64,000 nucleotides of DNA from Alistipes sp. Its GTDB lineage: Bacteria > Bacteroidota > Bacteroidia > Bacteroidales > Rikenellaceae. The position numbers were made by a program, and so were the translations under genes. Under the pieces are notes generated by a model. The model saw only the letters and a list, made by a program, of their open reading frames with translations. It ran no database searches and was not told the origin of the DNA. Below, piece by piece: positions 46,753 through 55,607 of this stretch (positions are counted from its first letter, which is position 1; each line of letters opens with the position of its first letter). Location: NCBI GenBank assembly GCA_017416915.1, contig JAFQAN010000029.1, positions 1 through 64,000 on the forward strand. Reading direction: 5' to 3'.

Positions 46753-49497
46753 ATGAAAAACTTTTTTACCCATTTCTTTGCGGTAATCGCACTTGTAGCA
46801 GGTGTGGCGACTGTGGCTTGTACGCCCGAAGACCCACTTACCCCCAGTGCCGATGCTACCGTAAACGTTGAGCTTGTTTCGGCAGATCAAATCTCTGCAA
46901 CGCTCAAAATTACCGTTCAGGGCATCTCAGATTTTGCCTACTTGATGAGCGACAAGGATGACCTCGAAGCCTTCCAAATTATCGGCTCGGGCGAGAAGGT
47001 AACGGTTAGCGACACCTCAAAACCCCAGTCGTTCGACATCAAGATTGAAGATTTGGCGCCCTCGACAAACTACACCCTGCTAGTGGCTGCTCACGTCGTT
47101 GGCGGCGAGTTCTACGACGAGGTTGTCAAGGCGGAGTTCTCTACCACAGGTTTTGGTCAGGCACTTACCGTCATTGAGCAGATGTACGACGGCTTCAAAG
47201 TACACCTCACCATCCCCGAGGATGTTAAGCAGCGTGGCAATGCCATTCGCTACACGACAGCTTGTTTGCCTATGTTCAACTTGCAGTTGCAGAGAGAGTT
47301 CTTCCCTCAGGATATGCTTATGACCAACGCAGGTCAGGTAACCGAGACCGACAAGACCATCATCTACGACGAGGAGCACAACGTTCCGCGTGATGAGAAT
47401 GGCGACATTATTATCGACGAGGATGGCTTGTATGAGACATTTAGCGATCCTAAGACTCCTGGTGAGCCAGGCGTGTTCCTTGCAGGTGAGTTCTCGTGGT
47501 ACCACTTGCAGGAGTATGATCCCGAGCTTGGTCCTGGCAACAAGGATACAGGTCCATTTGGTTGGGGCGAGGGCTGGTTTGTAGCCGAGTACGACTACGC
47601 ATCGTTCGTCCCCGTATGGGATAGCCCCGACTTCGAGCCTTTGATGAGCGAGGAGTTCTGGACAGGCTACTACGAGCGTATTCAGGTTGATTGCTTGCCT
47701 CCTCAGCCTATGAAAGGCAATGTTGAGATTGAGGTATCGGATAAGAAGCCTATCGACGCCCTTATCCGCTTTACGCCCGATGATAGTGTGCTGATGTATA
47801 GCCTCTATATCGTTGAGGAGAGCGAGTATCAGGTAAACGTGTTGCCGTTGCTCAACAACAACGAGGAGTATATGCAGTGGTTCACAGCATCGTACTTCGC
47901 TATATTCAACGGTCCTACGATGACTGTTACCGACGGTTCTGCTACCGAGATATACCTCTCTGACTGGTATATCGACACCAAGAGCTATGCAGGTAAGACC
48001 TTCCGTGTATTTGTTACTGGTATGGGCGATATGTATGGACATACTCAGTGCTTCAACACTACCCAGTTCACTCTTCCCGAGAAGACGTTACCCGCACCCG
48101 AGGTTACCGTTACGGCTGTCGAGAGTAGCGACCCATACTCTATCACCTTCAACATCCGCAACACCAGCCCAGATGGTCAGCAGATTACCGAGGCTAAGTT
48201 CGTATGTAACTACGTTCGCGAGTTCAACACTATCCTGAATAGTTACAGCTACAACTCACTCTTGGAGCAGCTCGGTTATCCGTTTGGTCCTCAGGAGATA
48301 CAGGCAATTAATAGCTCTAAGGGCTTCGACCTCACCTTCACCAGCCGTGAGAACGCTACATCGCGTGTTGCCGTATTGGTTTACAACTGGGAGGGTACGT
48401 CGAACAACGTAAATGCCTCGATGTCGCCCGCCGTATGCGAGTACACCACGCCTCGTGCGCCCTACCGTCCTAAGGTGAACTCATCGCTGTTTACCGAGCT
48501 ACTTGGCGAGTGGGAGGCTACGGCATCTATGCGTAAGTATGTCGCTTCGGAGGATGGCAACGGTGGCACGTGGGAGGCTGACGGCACACAGACAAGCCCT
48601 GTAACCATCGCTGCGGGCGTTGAATACCCCGAGACACTTCCCAATAGCGTTTACGACACCTACGATAAGGCAGGCTTGTCGAAGTCTGAGACCGACGCTC
48701 TTTATACGGAGTTCAAGAAGCTCGCTAAGGATTACAACAACCGCACCCGTGGCTTCAACCGTCTGTTGTGCCTCGGCTACAACTTCACATCTAAGGAGTA
48801 TATGCTCGACTTGGTAGCTACGCCTTTCGACCTCTTCTGCGACGAGGAGTATGGCGCTGCCGACCTTAGCTTACTCTTCTACGACTTCGGTCCTAAGTGG
48901 AACTTGGAGATTGACCAGGATGGCTCGGTATGGTTGCCTCTCGATATGGAGCGCGAGTTCCCGATGGCAACTTGGAACTTCGGTATGGACTACACCTTCT
49001 ATATGTTCGGTATCGGCACTGAGACCTACATCGGTGGTCCGTTGTACAACCAGAAGGGCGAGCTGCTTACCGACGCGCGCTTCCCCGTGGAGGTATCGGA
49101 TGACCGCAACACCATCACCATCAAGCCTATCGAATATACCGACTCTAATGGCAAGAAGGAGACCTACTATCCTTGCATAGCACAGTTGCAGAATGGTCAG
49201 GCGTCGCCTCTTATGCCCTGCATTGGCGGCGATGTTGTCTTGAAGCGTAAGAGCGGTGCTAAGAGCTCTTCTACCTCTATCACGCCTCGTGGTAGCTACG
49301 AGCAGGCTGAGGCAATAAATGGTCTTAATGGCTATGTAGCTAAGCCTATGGCACGTCCTCACACGATGACACCTATGGATGTAGAGCTTATGGTTGATTA
49401 TAAGCGCATCGAGCTTGAAGAGCGTGTTGAGGCAGGCTCGGAGGGCTTCAACAAGCGTGTTGATAAGATGTTCGAGGAGCTTTACGGCATCAAGTAG
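46753..49497 (+). CDS. Large surface lipoprotein with FN3-like domain
   Basis: 914 aa from ATG 46753. Lipoprotein signal MKNFFTHFFAVIALVAGVATVAC. Residues ~32-130 (VNVELVSADQISATLKITVQG...LAPSTNYTLLVAAHVVGG) read like a fibronectin type III domain, and a second similar stretch begins around residue 430 (APEVTVTAVESSDPYSITFNI). The rest is beta-rich and acidic without a family I recognise. The C-terminus is helical (ELMVDYKRIELEERVEAGSEGFNKRVDKMFEELYGIK). It uses GTT/GCT/GGT-type codons more than neighbouring core genes, suggesting high expression or a distinct origin. Likely a surface binding or processing protein. Confidence 0.75.
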   Translation: MKNFFTHFFAVIALVAGVATVACTPEDPLTPSADATVNVELVSADQISATLKITVQGISDFAYLMSDKDDLEAFQIIGSGEKVTVSDTSKPQSFDIKIEDLAPSTNYTLLVAAHVVGGEFYDEVVKAEFSTTGFGQALTVIEQMYDGFKVHLTIPEDVKQRGNAIRYTTACLPMFNLQLQREFFPQDMLMTNAGQVTETDKTIIYDEEHNVPRDENGDIIIDEDGLYETFSDPKTPGEPGVFLAGEFSWYHLQEYDPELGPGNKDTGPFGWGEGWFVAEYDYASFVPVWDSPDFEPLMSEEFWTGYYERIQVDCLPPQPMKGNVEIEVSDKKPIDALIRFTPDDSVLMYSLYIVEESEYQVNVLPLLNNNEEYMQWFTASYFAIFNGPTMTVTDGSATEIYLSDWYIDTKSYAGKTFRVFVTGMGDMYGHTQCFNTTQFTLPEKTLPAPEVTVTAVESSDPYSITFNIRNTSPDGQQITEAKFVCNYVREFNTILNSYSYNSLLEQLGYPFGPQEIQAINSSKGFDLTFTSRENATSRVAVLVYNWEGTSNNVNASMSPAVCEYTTPRAPYRPKVNSSLFTELLGEWEATASMRKYVASEDGNGGTWEADGTQTSPVTIAAGVEYPETLPNSVYDTYDKAGLSKSETDALYTEFKKLAKDYNNRTRGFNRLLCLGYNFTSKEYMLDLVATPFDLFCDEEYGAADLSLLFYDFGPKWNLEIDQDGSVWLPLDMEREFPMATWNFGMDYTFYMFGIGTETYIGGPLYNQKGELLTDARFPVEVSDDRNTITIKPIEYTDSNGKKETYYPCIAQLQNGQASPLMPCIGGDVVLKRKSGAKSSSTSITPRGSYEQAEAINGLNGYVAKPMARPHTMTPMDVELMVDYKRIELEERVEAGSEGFNKRVDKMFEELYGIK

Positions 49498-49591
49498 TAT
49501 GATGTGATAAGGGGGCGCACTTGCCCCCTAACAAAAAGAGCCGTCGATGGGCAGTACTTTGACGTACACTCCATCGACGGCTCTTTTTTTT
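49498..49591 (-). repeat. GTAC element E3 (partial, inverted)
   Basis: Directly after the lipoprotein stop: GTGATAAG, then an AAGGGGGC/GCCCCCT hairpin, then a perfect 18-bp stem AAAAAGAGCCGTCGATGG/CCATCGACGGCTCTTTTT (49533-49550/49571-49588) with apex GTAC-TTTGAC-GTAC. The third hairpin and far outer arm are missing. It would act as a strong terminator for the upstream gene. Confidence 0.88.
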
Positions 49592-49596
49592 GAATA

Positions 49597-49780
49597 GGGC
49601 GCGCGATTGGCTGAGGGGCGCGCGATTGACTGGGAATGACTGAGAACGCCTAGGAAAGACTGGGAGGCGCGCCAACGGTCCGACAAGACTACGAGACGAC
49701 GAGACTGCGAGAACACTTAAAACACAGGCGTTCTCAGGCATTCTCAGTCGTGCGAGACTGTGCGAGGCTGTGCGAGGCAG
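49597..49780 (+). repeat. Array module 4
   Basis: GCGCGCGATTGACTGGGAAT-type start with 10-bp units (49597-49665), GGCGCGCCAACG spacer, 8-bp GAGACGAC units (about 49684-49712), then GGCGTTCTCAGGCATTCTCA and GTGCGAGGCT units leading into element E4a. Confidence 0.85.
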
Positions 49781-49904
49781 CTTGGCGTCAGAGTGGTGCA
49801 GCTGTGTCGCCGATAAAGAGATTGGGCTGGATGGATAGTACTGAGCGTACATTCCATTCAGCCCAATGATTGAGGCGGCGCAGATGCGCCGCTATCACGA
49901 CAAG
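49781..49904 (+). repeat. GTAC three-hairpin element E4a
   Basis: Outer arms CTTGGCGT and ACGACAAG. The central hairpin is ATTGGGCTGGATGGA/TCCATTCAGCCCAAT (49821-49835/49853-49867, one G-T pair) with apex GTAC-TGAGC-GTAC, followed by the GGCGGCGC-AGAT-GCGCCGC hairpin. Confidence 0.88.
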
Positions 49905-49906
49905 GG

Positions 49907-50032
49907 CTTGGCGTCAGAAGGGTGCCGAGTGCTACACTCGGCAAAAAAGCCGTCGATGGGTAGTACTAAAGCGTACGTCCCATTGACGGCATTTTTTGTT
50001 AGGGGACGCAATCGACCCCTTATCACGCCAAG
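49907..50032 (+). repeat. GTAC three-hairpin element E4b
   Basis: It begins two bases (GG) after E4a. Outer arms CTTGGCGT and ACGCCAAG pair fully. Hairpins: GCCGAGTG-CTA-CACTCGGC (49924-49942), GCCGTCGATGGG/CCCATTGACGGC (49949-49960/49979-49990) with apex GTAC-TAAAGC-GTAC, and AGGGG/CCCCT. A leftover terminal box TTATCACGACAAG (50034-50046) follows and touches the greA stop codon. Confidence 0.88.
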
Positions 50033-50046
50033 ATTATCACGACAAG

Positions 50047-50523
50047 CTAAATTGAGATATTAAGTATCTCCAACTTCAACACCCCTGCGGGTACCTGCAC
50101 CTCAACTACATCGCCAACCTTCTTGCCCAGTAGTGCCTTGGCAATAGGTGTGCCGATAGCGAGCTTGCCCTCGCGAAGGTTTGCCTCGTTCTCCGATACG
50201 ATGGTGTACTCCACCTCGCGCTTCACGTTGTGGTTGAGCAACTTCACGCGGCTGAGTATCTGCACCTTTGAGGTGTCAATCTTCGACTCGTCGATGATAC
50301 GAGCCTTCGACAGGGTGTTTTCGAGCTGCGCAATACGCATTTCGAGCAGACCCTGCGCCTCGCGCGCTGCGTCGTACTCGGCATTCTCCGAGAGGTCGCC
50401 CTTGTCGCGAGCCTCGGCAATAGCTTGTGCTGCTGCGGGACGCTCAACAGAGAGCATATGGTTTAGCTCCTCTTTAAGCTTGTTCATACCCTCCGCAGTA
50501 AGGTAGATAATCTCTTTACTCAT
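50047..50523 (-). CDS. greA: Transcription elongation factor GreA
   Basis: 158 aa, standard length. The N-terminal antiparallel coiled coil (YLTAEGMNKLKEELNHMLSVERPAAAQAIAEARDKGDLSENAEYDAAREAQGLLEMRIAQLE) carries the acidic DLSENAEYDAA tip that enters the polymerase secondary channel. The C-terminal FKBP-like domain (VGDVVEVQVPAGVLKLEILNISI) completes it. It rescues backtracked RNA polymerase. Monocistronic with a clear promoter. Confidence 0.96.
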   Translation of the reverse strand: MSKEIIYLTAEGMNKLKEELNHMLSVERPAAAQAIAEARDKGDLSENAEYDAAREAQGLLEMRIAQLENTLSKARIIDESKIDTSKVQILSRVKLLNHNVKREVEYTIVSENEANLREGKLAIGTPIAKALLGKKVGDVVEVQVPAGVLKLEILNISI

Positions 50524-50614
50524 AGTCTATAATTTTAATTTTTTTATTTTCGGTAAGCATAAAAAAATAATGAATCCCAATCCGATATAGATTAGAACTC
50601 CTTCAAATGTGAGA

Positions 50615-50646
50615 CAAAGGTAGAACGAATTTTTCGAATTGGCAAA
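50615..50646 (-). promoter_or_regulatory. greA promoter
   Basis: Minus strand TTTG (50646-50643), 20-bp spacer, TACCTTTG (50622-50615), giving a leader of about 85 nt. Confidence 0.85.
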
Positions 50647-50735
50647 TTTTTTCGACACAAAGTGTGCCACGTAGGCGTCTCACAACTATTTTATATGGAG
50701 GCACGGCACAATAAGTTGTATTTGTTATTCAAAAA

Positions 50736-50767
50736 TTTGGATAAATGCTTTTTTTATCTTAAATTTG
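50736..50767 (+). promoter_or_regulatory. Promoter of the four-helix membrane protein gene
   Basis: TTTG (50736-50739), 20-bp spacer, TAAATTTG (50760-50767), ~100-nt leader. Confidence 0.8.
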
Positions 50768-50869
50768 TTCTTGATAACAACCTGTTTATGTTTGGATGCC
50801 GCTGTGTGCGACGTCGAATACCCCCGCACGAGGAGACATTTATTATTAACCAATAAAAATTTTTAAGTT

Positions 50870-51406
50870 ATGGATTTGAAGAAACTTACTCCCGATTTCA
50901 ACGCTTTGGGCAAGACTAACTTTGCTAACCCCACCGTTGATACTAAGAACATTTTCGGCGTTGCGGCATTGGTTGCGTCGCTGCTGATGGTAGTATTCGT
51001 ATTCTGCCCCTGGTTTGGTATGGCTGCTGAGGGTGTGTCTGTTAGCCGTCTTGGTATCACATTGTGGTATGGTATTTTGGGCTTTATCTTTGCGTTGGCA
51101 ACCCTCTGCTTCTCACTCTATAAGCACTACAACTTCGCGTTCTTCTCGTCGCTTGTATGCGTATTGATGGGTATCTTGGGTATGGCTTGCTACGCATCAC
51201 TGTCGAAAGATGGTGTAACTATTGATGCCGAGTACATTAAGCTCGCTGTTAAGGCTGCTAAGATGGCTGGTGCAGAGCTTGGTATTGATGTTAATATTAT
51301 TCGTTGGGGTTCTATCCTCTACTTCTTGTCGGCATTGGTTGCTGCTGCTGGCTCGTTCTGCGCCGCTGTTGGCTTGACCTGCAAGGCTTGCGCTAATAAG
51401 GAGTAG
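50870..51406 (+). CDS. Four-helix membrane protein, unknown function
   Basis: 178 aa with four hydrophobic segments (about residues 28-50, 63-84, 88-110 and 145-170). The N-terminal 27 residues are polar (MDLKKLTPDFNALGKTNFAN...) and the C-terminus ends CKACANKE. I do not recognise the family. Codon choice (GGT, GCT, GTT, CGT) is that of highly expressed genes and differs from most neighbours. Strong promoter and strong terminator also point to an abundant product. Monocistronic. Confidence 0.75.
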   Translation: MDLKKLTPDFNALGKTNFANPTVDTKNIFGVAALVASLLMVVFVFCPWFGMAAEGVSVSRLGITLWYGILGFIFALATLCFSLYKHYNFAFFSSLVCVLMGILGMACYASLSKDGVTIDAEYIKLAVKAAKMAGAELGIDVNIIRWGSILYFLSALVAAAGSFCAAVGLTCKACANKE

Positions 51407-51455
51407 TGATTATGGGAAACATTTGTAGAAATTGTGGCGCGATACGATAAATAGG

Positions 51456-51485
51456 AAAAAGTGTCCTTCGGGACACTTTTTTTTT
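51456..51485 (+). terminator. Terminator of the membrane protein gene
   Basis: AAAAAGTGTCC-TTCG-GGACACTTTTT (51456-51481) with a UUCG tetraloop and a long T-run. Confidence 0.96.
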
Positions 51486-51517
51486 GTTGGCAGCCCAGCC
51501 GAGAGAGGGGATGATGC

Positions 51518-51752
51518 GGCGACGGGACGACGGGATGACTGAAAGGCGCGCGATTGACTGAGAATGACTGGGAATGACTGGGAATGACTGGGAATGACTG
51601 GGTAGCGCGCCAACGAGACTACGAGACTGCGGGACGACGAGACGACGAGACGACGAGACCACGGGACTGCGAGACTGCGAGACTACCTGAAAAACTCAGG
51701 TGTTCTCAGGCATTCCCAGCCGTGCGAGGCTGTGCGAGGCAGTGCGAGGCAG
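51518..51752 (+). repeat. Array module 5
   Basis: A short 8-bp piece (51518-51535) comes first. Then GCGCGCGATTGACTGAGAAT opens five 10-bp units of GACTGGGAAT (51551-51604), GCGCGCCAACG follows, about nine 8-bp units (GAGACTAC, GGGACGAC; 51616-51686), then GTTCTCAGGCATTCCCAGCC and three GTGCGAGGC units. Confidence 0.87.
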
Positions 51753-51919
51753 CATGGCGTCAGAGTGCTACACACGCTCAGCAGCGAGATAAATTTTTGT
51801 CAGAAGGGATTAGATGTGGTGCTATCCCGAAAGATGGCTGGATGGGGGTGTACTTGGGCGTACATCCCCATTCAGACAGATGAGGGTAGTGCCGCAGATA
51901 ACCCCTTATCACAAAAATT
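51753..51919 (+). repeat. GTAC element E5b, preceded by truncated E5a
   Basis: 51753-51788 is the 5' part of one element (ATGGCGTCAGAGTG then a hairpin arm), cut off. E5b proper (51792-51919) has a different outer stem, AATTTTTGT/ACAAAAATT, still perfectly paired. It contains GGGAT/ATCCC and CTGGATGGGG/CCCCATTCAG hairpins with apex GTAC-TTGGGC-GTAC. Confidence 0.85.
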
Positions 51920-51920
51920 G

Positions 51921-52044
51921 CTTGGCGTGAGAGTGGTGCAGATGTGTCGCCGATAAAGAGATTGGGCTGGATGGATAGTACTGAGCGTACATTCCATTCA
52001 GCCCAATGATTGAGGCGGCGCAGATGCGCCGCTATAACGTCAAG
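51921..52044 (+). repeat. GTAC three-hairpin element E5c
   Basis: Outer arms CTTGGCGT and ACGTCAAG (one G-T). The central stem and apex (GTAC-TGAGC-GTAC) are nearly identical to E4a, so it is the same subtype. Confidence 0.87.
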
Positions 52045-52046
52045 GG

Positions 52047-52173
52047 CTTGGCGTCAGAAGTCGTGAGATGTGGTGCATCGCAAAAGAGAGTACCACGGGA
52101 TAGTACTAAAACGTACAGCCCGTGGTACTCTACTTTTTGGGATGTGCCGCAGATTGCGGCTTATCACGCCAAG
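52047..52173 (+). repeat. GTAC three-hairpin element E5d
   Basis: Two bases after E5c. The outer stem CTTGGCGT/ACGCCAAG is perfect. The central stem AGAGTACCACGGG/CCCGTGGTACTCT (52087-52099/52119-52131) is perfect and has apex GTAC-TAAAAC-GTAC; the last hairpin is GCCGCA-GAT-TGCGGC. It ends 3 nt before the groL stop codon. Confidence 0.9.
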
Positions 52174-52176
52174 CAA

Positions 52177-53811
52177 CTACATCATTCCTCCCATCCCTGC
52201 TGCACCTGCTGGCATACCTGGAAGAGGATTGTCCTCCTTCTTCTCAGCCAATACACACTCCGTGGTGAGGAACATCGAGGCGATAGATGCCGCATTCTCC
52301 AACGCTACGCGCGACACCTTCGTCGGGTCGATGATACCCGCAGCAAGCATATCCTCGTAGCGGTCGTCGCGAGCGTTATAGCCAAAGGCTCCGCTGCCCT
52401 CCTTAACCTTGTTTACCACTACCGAACCCTCGCCACCAGCATTGGCTACAATCTGGCGCAAAGGCTCCTCGATGGCGCGCTTAACAATCTGAATACCTGT
52501 GGTCTGGTCGTCATTCTCGCCCTTTAAGCCCTCCAACGACTCCACAGCGCGGATGTAGGCTACGCCACCACCAGGCACGATACCCTCCTCGACAGCGGCA
52601 CGTGTAGCTGCCAATGCATCATCGACACGGTCCTTCTTCTCCTTCATCTCTACCTCGGTAGCAGCACCTACGTAGAGTACCGCAACACCACCTGCGAGCT
52701 TCGCCAAGCGCTCCTGCAACTTCTCGCGGTCGTAGTCCGACGTAGCAACGTCGATAGAGGCGCGAATCTGCTGAACACGTGCAGCGATAGCCTCCTTCGA
52801 GCCTGCACCATCGACGATGGTGGTGTTCTCCTTATTGAGCGTTACCTTATCTGCCGTGCCGAGAGCTTCGAGACCAGCCTCCTCAATCTTCATACCCTTA
52901 TCTGCCGAGATTACCGTAGCACCCGTAAGCGTTGCTATATCCTCCAACATCTCCTTGCGGCGGTCGCCGAAGCCAGGCGCCTTACAAGCGGCAATCTTCA
53001 ACGTGCCACGCAACTTATTGACAACCAACGCCGACAGCGCCTCGCCATCGACATCCTCGGCGATGATAAGCAGCGAGCGGCCGCTCTGTGCCACAGGCTC
53101 CAAGATACCCATAATCTCCTTCATCGTAGATACCTTCTTGTCGGTGATGAGGATGTAGGGCTTGTCGAGCTGTGCCTCCATCTTCTCGGTGTCGGTGATG
53201 AAGTATGCCGAGATATAGCCACGGTCGAACTGCATACCCTCGACAACATCTACGTGAGTCTCAGTACCCTTAGCCTCCTCAACGGTGATGACACCCTCGT
53301 TATTCACCTTAGCCATAGCCTCGGCGATGAGCTTACCAATCTTCTTGTCGTTATTTGCCGAGATGGTTGCCACCTGCTCAATCTTATCGAAGTCCGAGCC
53401 TACAACCTGGCTCTGCTTTTTGAGCGACTCCACGACCTTCTCAACAGCAGCGTCAATACCACGTTTGAGGTCCATAGGGTTAGCACCAGCGGTAACATTC
53501 TTGATACCTACTGAGATAAGCGACTGCGCCAAGACCGTTGCCGTGGTGGTACCATCACCAGCGTCGTCATTGGTCTTCGATGCCACCTCGCGCACCATCT
53601 GCGCACCCATATTGGCAAACGTATCCTCCAACTCTACCTCCTTGGCCACGGTAACGCCATCTTTGGTTACCTGCGGCGCACCGAACTTCTTGTCGATGAT
53701 GACGTTACGTCCCTTAGGACCGAGCGTTACCTTCACGGCATTGCACAACGCATCAACACCCTCTTTGAGAAGCTCACGAGCCTCTACGTTATATCTAATC
53801 TCCTTTGCCAT
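52177..53811 (-). CDS. groL: Chaperonin GroEL (60 kDa)
   Basis: 544 aa. The ATP-binding [11 protein letters not shown] block (about 86-96), the [12 protein letters not shown] segment (about 404) and the GGM-rich C-terminal tail ([14 protein letters not shown]) are all present. It forms double heptameric rings that fold proteins with GroES. It follows groS by 21 nt on the same strand and ends beside a GTAC element. Confidence 0.98.
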   Translation of the reverse strand: MAKEIRYNVEARELLKEGVDALCNAVKVTLGPKGRNVIIDKKFGAPQVTKDGVTVAKEVELEDTFANMGAQMVREVASKTNDDAGDGTTTATVLAQSLISVGIKNVTAGANPMDLKRGIDAAVEKVVESLKKQSQVVGSDFDKIEQVATISANNDKKIGKLIAEAMAKVNNEGVITVEEAKGTETHVDVVEGMQFDRGYISAYFITDTEKMEAQLDKPYILITDKKVSTMKEIMGILEPVAQSGRSLLIIAEDVDGEALSALVVNKLRGTLKIAACKAPGFGDRRKEMLEDIATLTGATVISADKGMKIEEAGLEALGTADKVTLNKENTTIVDGAGSKEAIAARVQQIRASIDVATSDYDREKLQERLAKLAGGVAVLYVGAATEVEMKEKKDRVDDALAATRAAVEEGIVPGGGVAYIRAVESLEGLKGENDDQTTGIQIVKRAIEEPLRQIVANAGGEGSVVVNKVKEGSGAFGYNARDDRYEDMLAAGIIDPTKVSRVALENAASIASMFLTTECVLAEKKEDNPLPGMPAGAAGMGGMM

Positions 53812-53832
53812 AATATTCTCTGAATTAAAAAG

Positions 53833-54105
53833 TTACTCGATTACTGCGATAATATCCGACTGCTTCATAACGAGGTAGTCCTCGCCCTCGTAGCTAAGCT
53901 CCGTGCCTGCATACTTGCCATACATCACCACGTCGCCAACCTTGACCTCCATCTTGACCTCCGAGGTACCAGGACCTGCGGCTACAATCTTACCCATCAA
54001 GGGCTTCTCCTTTGCTGTGTCGGGGATGAAGAGACCGCCTGCGGTCTTCTCCTCTGCCGGATTGGGCTTTACCAATACACGGTCCGAAAGTGGTTTTACT
54101 GCCAT
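53833..54105 (-). CDS. groS: Co-chaperonin GroES (10 kDa)
   Basis: 90 aa, typical Gro[35 protein letters not shown] with the mobile loop around residues 18-33, then [34 protein letters not shown]. It caps GroEL. First gene of groS-groL. No standard TAnnTTTG box is obvious in the 158 bp upstream. Confidence 0.97.
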   Translation of the reverse strand: MAVKPLSDRVLVKPNPAEEKTAGGLFIPDTAKEKPLMGKIVAAGPGTSEVKMEVKVGDVVMYGKYAGTELSYEGEDYLVMKQSDIIAVIE

Positions 54106-54226
54106 AATAGTCTTCTGTTTTATTGTTTATAGTTAATTTTCTGTTTTACCGCCGTAGGTCAATCTTTATGCCAAACACTCCGCAAAGAGCATTTTGCCAC
54201 CGTCGTACCTCGGTTTACGGCGTGCG

Positions 54227-54243
54227 ACTGACATTTTGTCAGT
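54227..54243 (-). promoter_or_regulatory. Palindrome upstream of groES
   Basis: ACTGACA-TTT-TGTCAGT (54227-54243), a 7-bp perfect inverted repeat about 120 bp upstream of groS. It shares the TGACA word with the clpB upstream cluster. Possible operator or rarA terminator; unproven. Confidence 0.35.
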
Positions 54244-54263
54244 TGCCGAGGGGCGTCCCAAGA

Positions 54264-55544
54264 CTACTTGTCGTACTTATCGCCCCAGAGCTGACGCATA
54301 CGCTCCGCTATCTTCTGTTCCTGTCCATTCTGCTCGTTGGGCGTATAGAAACGTGTGCCACTCAGCGACTCGGGCAGGAACTCCTGCTTCACAAAGCTCC
54401 CCGCGAAGTCGTGGGCATACTTATACTCGGCACCGTAGCCCAACTCGCCCATCAGACGTGTGGGGGCGTTGCGCAGATGTAGCGGCACGGGGCGGTTTGT
54501 GGTGTCGTGTTCGACCATTTGAAGTGCCTTATTTATAGCCATATACGCCGAGTTGCTCTTAGGGCTTGTTGCGAGGTATATGGTCGTCTCCGCCAGCGTG
54601 ATACGCGCCTCGGGCATACCTATCTTATGCACCGTGTCGAAGCAGGCATTTGCCAACAGCAGTGCATTGGGGTTGGCAAGACCTATATCCTCCGAGGCGA
54701 GGATGACCAAGCGGCGGGCGATAAAGCGAGGCTCCTCGCCACCTGCCAACATACGCGCGAGGTAGTAGATGGCGGCATTGGGGTCGCTACCACGCACCGA
54801 CTTGATAAAGGCGGATATGACGTCGTAGTGCTGCTCCCCCGACTTGTCGTAGAGCGCTATGTTCTGTTGTAGGCACTCGGTAACACGCTCATCGTCAATG
54901 ACAATATCGCCATCCGACGCACCTACGATAATATCTATAATGTTGAGCAACTTACGGGCGTCGCCTCCCGAGAAGCGGAACAACGCCTCGGTCTCGCGCA
55001 CCTCGATATTTCGGTTTTTAAGCTCCTCGTCGCTGCTCAGCGCGCGGTCGAGCAGCATCTGCAACTCGCCATCGTTCATCGGCTTCAACACATATACCTG
55101 GCAGCGGCTCAGCAGCGGCGAGATAACCTCGAACGAGGGGTTTTCGGTGGTGGCGCCTATGAGCGTAACGATGCCCTGCTCCACGGCGCCGAGCAGCGAG
55201 TCTTGCTGCGACTTGTTGAAGCGGTGTATCTCGTCGATGAAGAGGAAGGCGGGACGAGCGTTGAACAGGTGTTGGTTTTTCGCCTTGTCGATGACCTCTC
55301 TGACATCCTTGACACCCGACGTAACAGCCGAGAGGGTGTAGAAGGGGCGGTCGAGGGCTTTGGCAACAATCTTCGCCAACGTGGTTTTGCCCACACCAGG
55401 AGGACCCCACAGGATAAACGAGGGGACGCTACCCGAGGCTATAAACTTGCGAAAGACGCCATTGTCGCCGACCAAATGTTTCTGTCCTATGTAGTCGTCG
55501 AGACCCTGCGGACGCAGACGCTCGGCTAAGGGTTGATGTGCCAT
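54264..55544 (-). CDS. rarA: Replication-associated recombination ATPase RarA (MgsA)
   Basis: 426 aa from ATG 55544 (MAHQPLAERLRPQGLDDYIGQKHLVG). AAA+ clamp-loader-like ATPase with Walker A GPPGVGKT, Walker B FIDEIHRFNKSQQD, sensor GATTENPSFEV, and the C-terminal tetramerisation region (GSDPNAAIYYLARMLAGGEEPRFIARRLVILASEDIGLANP). It acts at stalled replication forks. The start is about 60 nt after the transporter gene's end region on the same strand. Confidence 0.95.
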   Translation of the reverse strand: MAHQPLAERLRPQGLDDYIGQKHLVGDNGVFRKFIASGSVPSFILWGPPGVGKTTLAKIVAKALDRPFYTLSAVTSGVKDVREVIDKAKNQHLFNARPAFLFIDEIHRFNKSQQDSLLGAVEQGIVTLIGATTENPSFEVISPLLSRCQVYVLKPMNDGELQMLLDRALSSDEELKNRNIEVRETEALFRFSGGDARKLLNIIDIIVGASDGDIVIDDERVTECLQQNIALYDKSGEQHYDVISAFIKSVRGSDPNAAIYYLARMLAGGEEPRFIARRLVILASEDIGLANPNALLLANACFDTVHKIGMPEARITLAETTIYLATSPKSNSAYMAINKALQMVEHDTTNRPVPLHLRNAPTRLMGELGYGAEYKYAHDFAGSFVKQEFLPESLSGTRFYTPNEQNGQEQKIAERMRQLWGDKYDK

Positions 55545-55559
55545 ACTTTGAGATATTAA

Positions 55560-55587
55560 GGGCTGCCCACACCATCGAGAGCAGCCC
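55560..55587 (-). terminator. Hairpin between transporter gene and rarA
   Basis: GGGCTGC/GCAGCCC (55560-55566/55581-55587) lies just downstream of the transporter stop and upstream of rarA. It has few T after it, so it may be a weak terminator. Confidence 0.45.
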
Positions 55588-55607
55588 ACAATAGTTGGTT
55601 GTTGCTA

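Noticed and set aside
49781-50032. GTAC elements as integron attC sites
   Set aside because: They lack the R/L core boxes and GTTRRRY ends, there is no integron integrase or gene cassette between them, and the conserved part is the apex rather than the base.
51545-51690. Regular arrays resembling a CRISPR
   Set aside because: The units are 8-10 bp and directly adjacent with no unique 30-40 bp spacers, and no cas genes are present.
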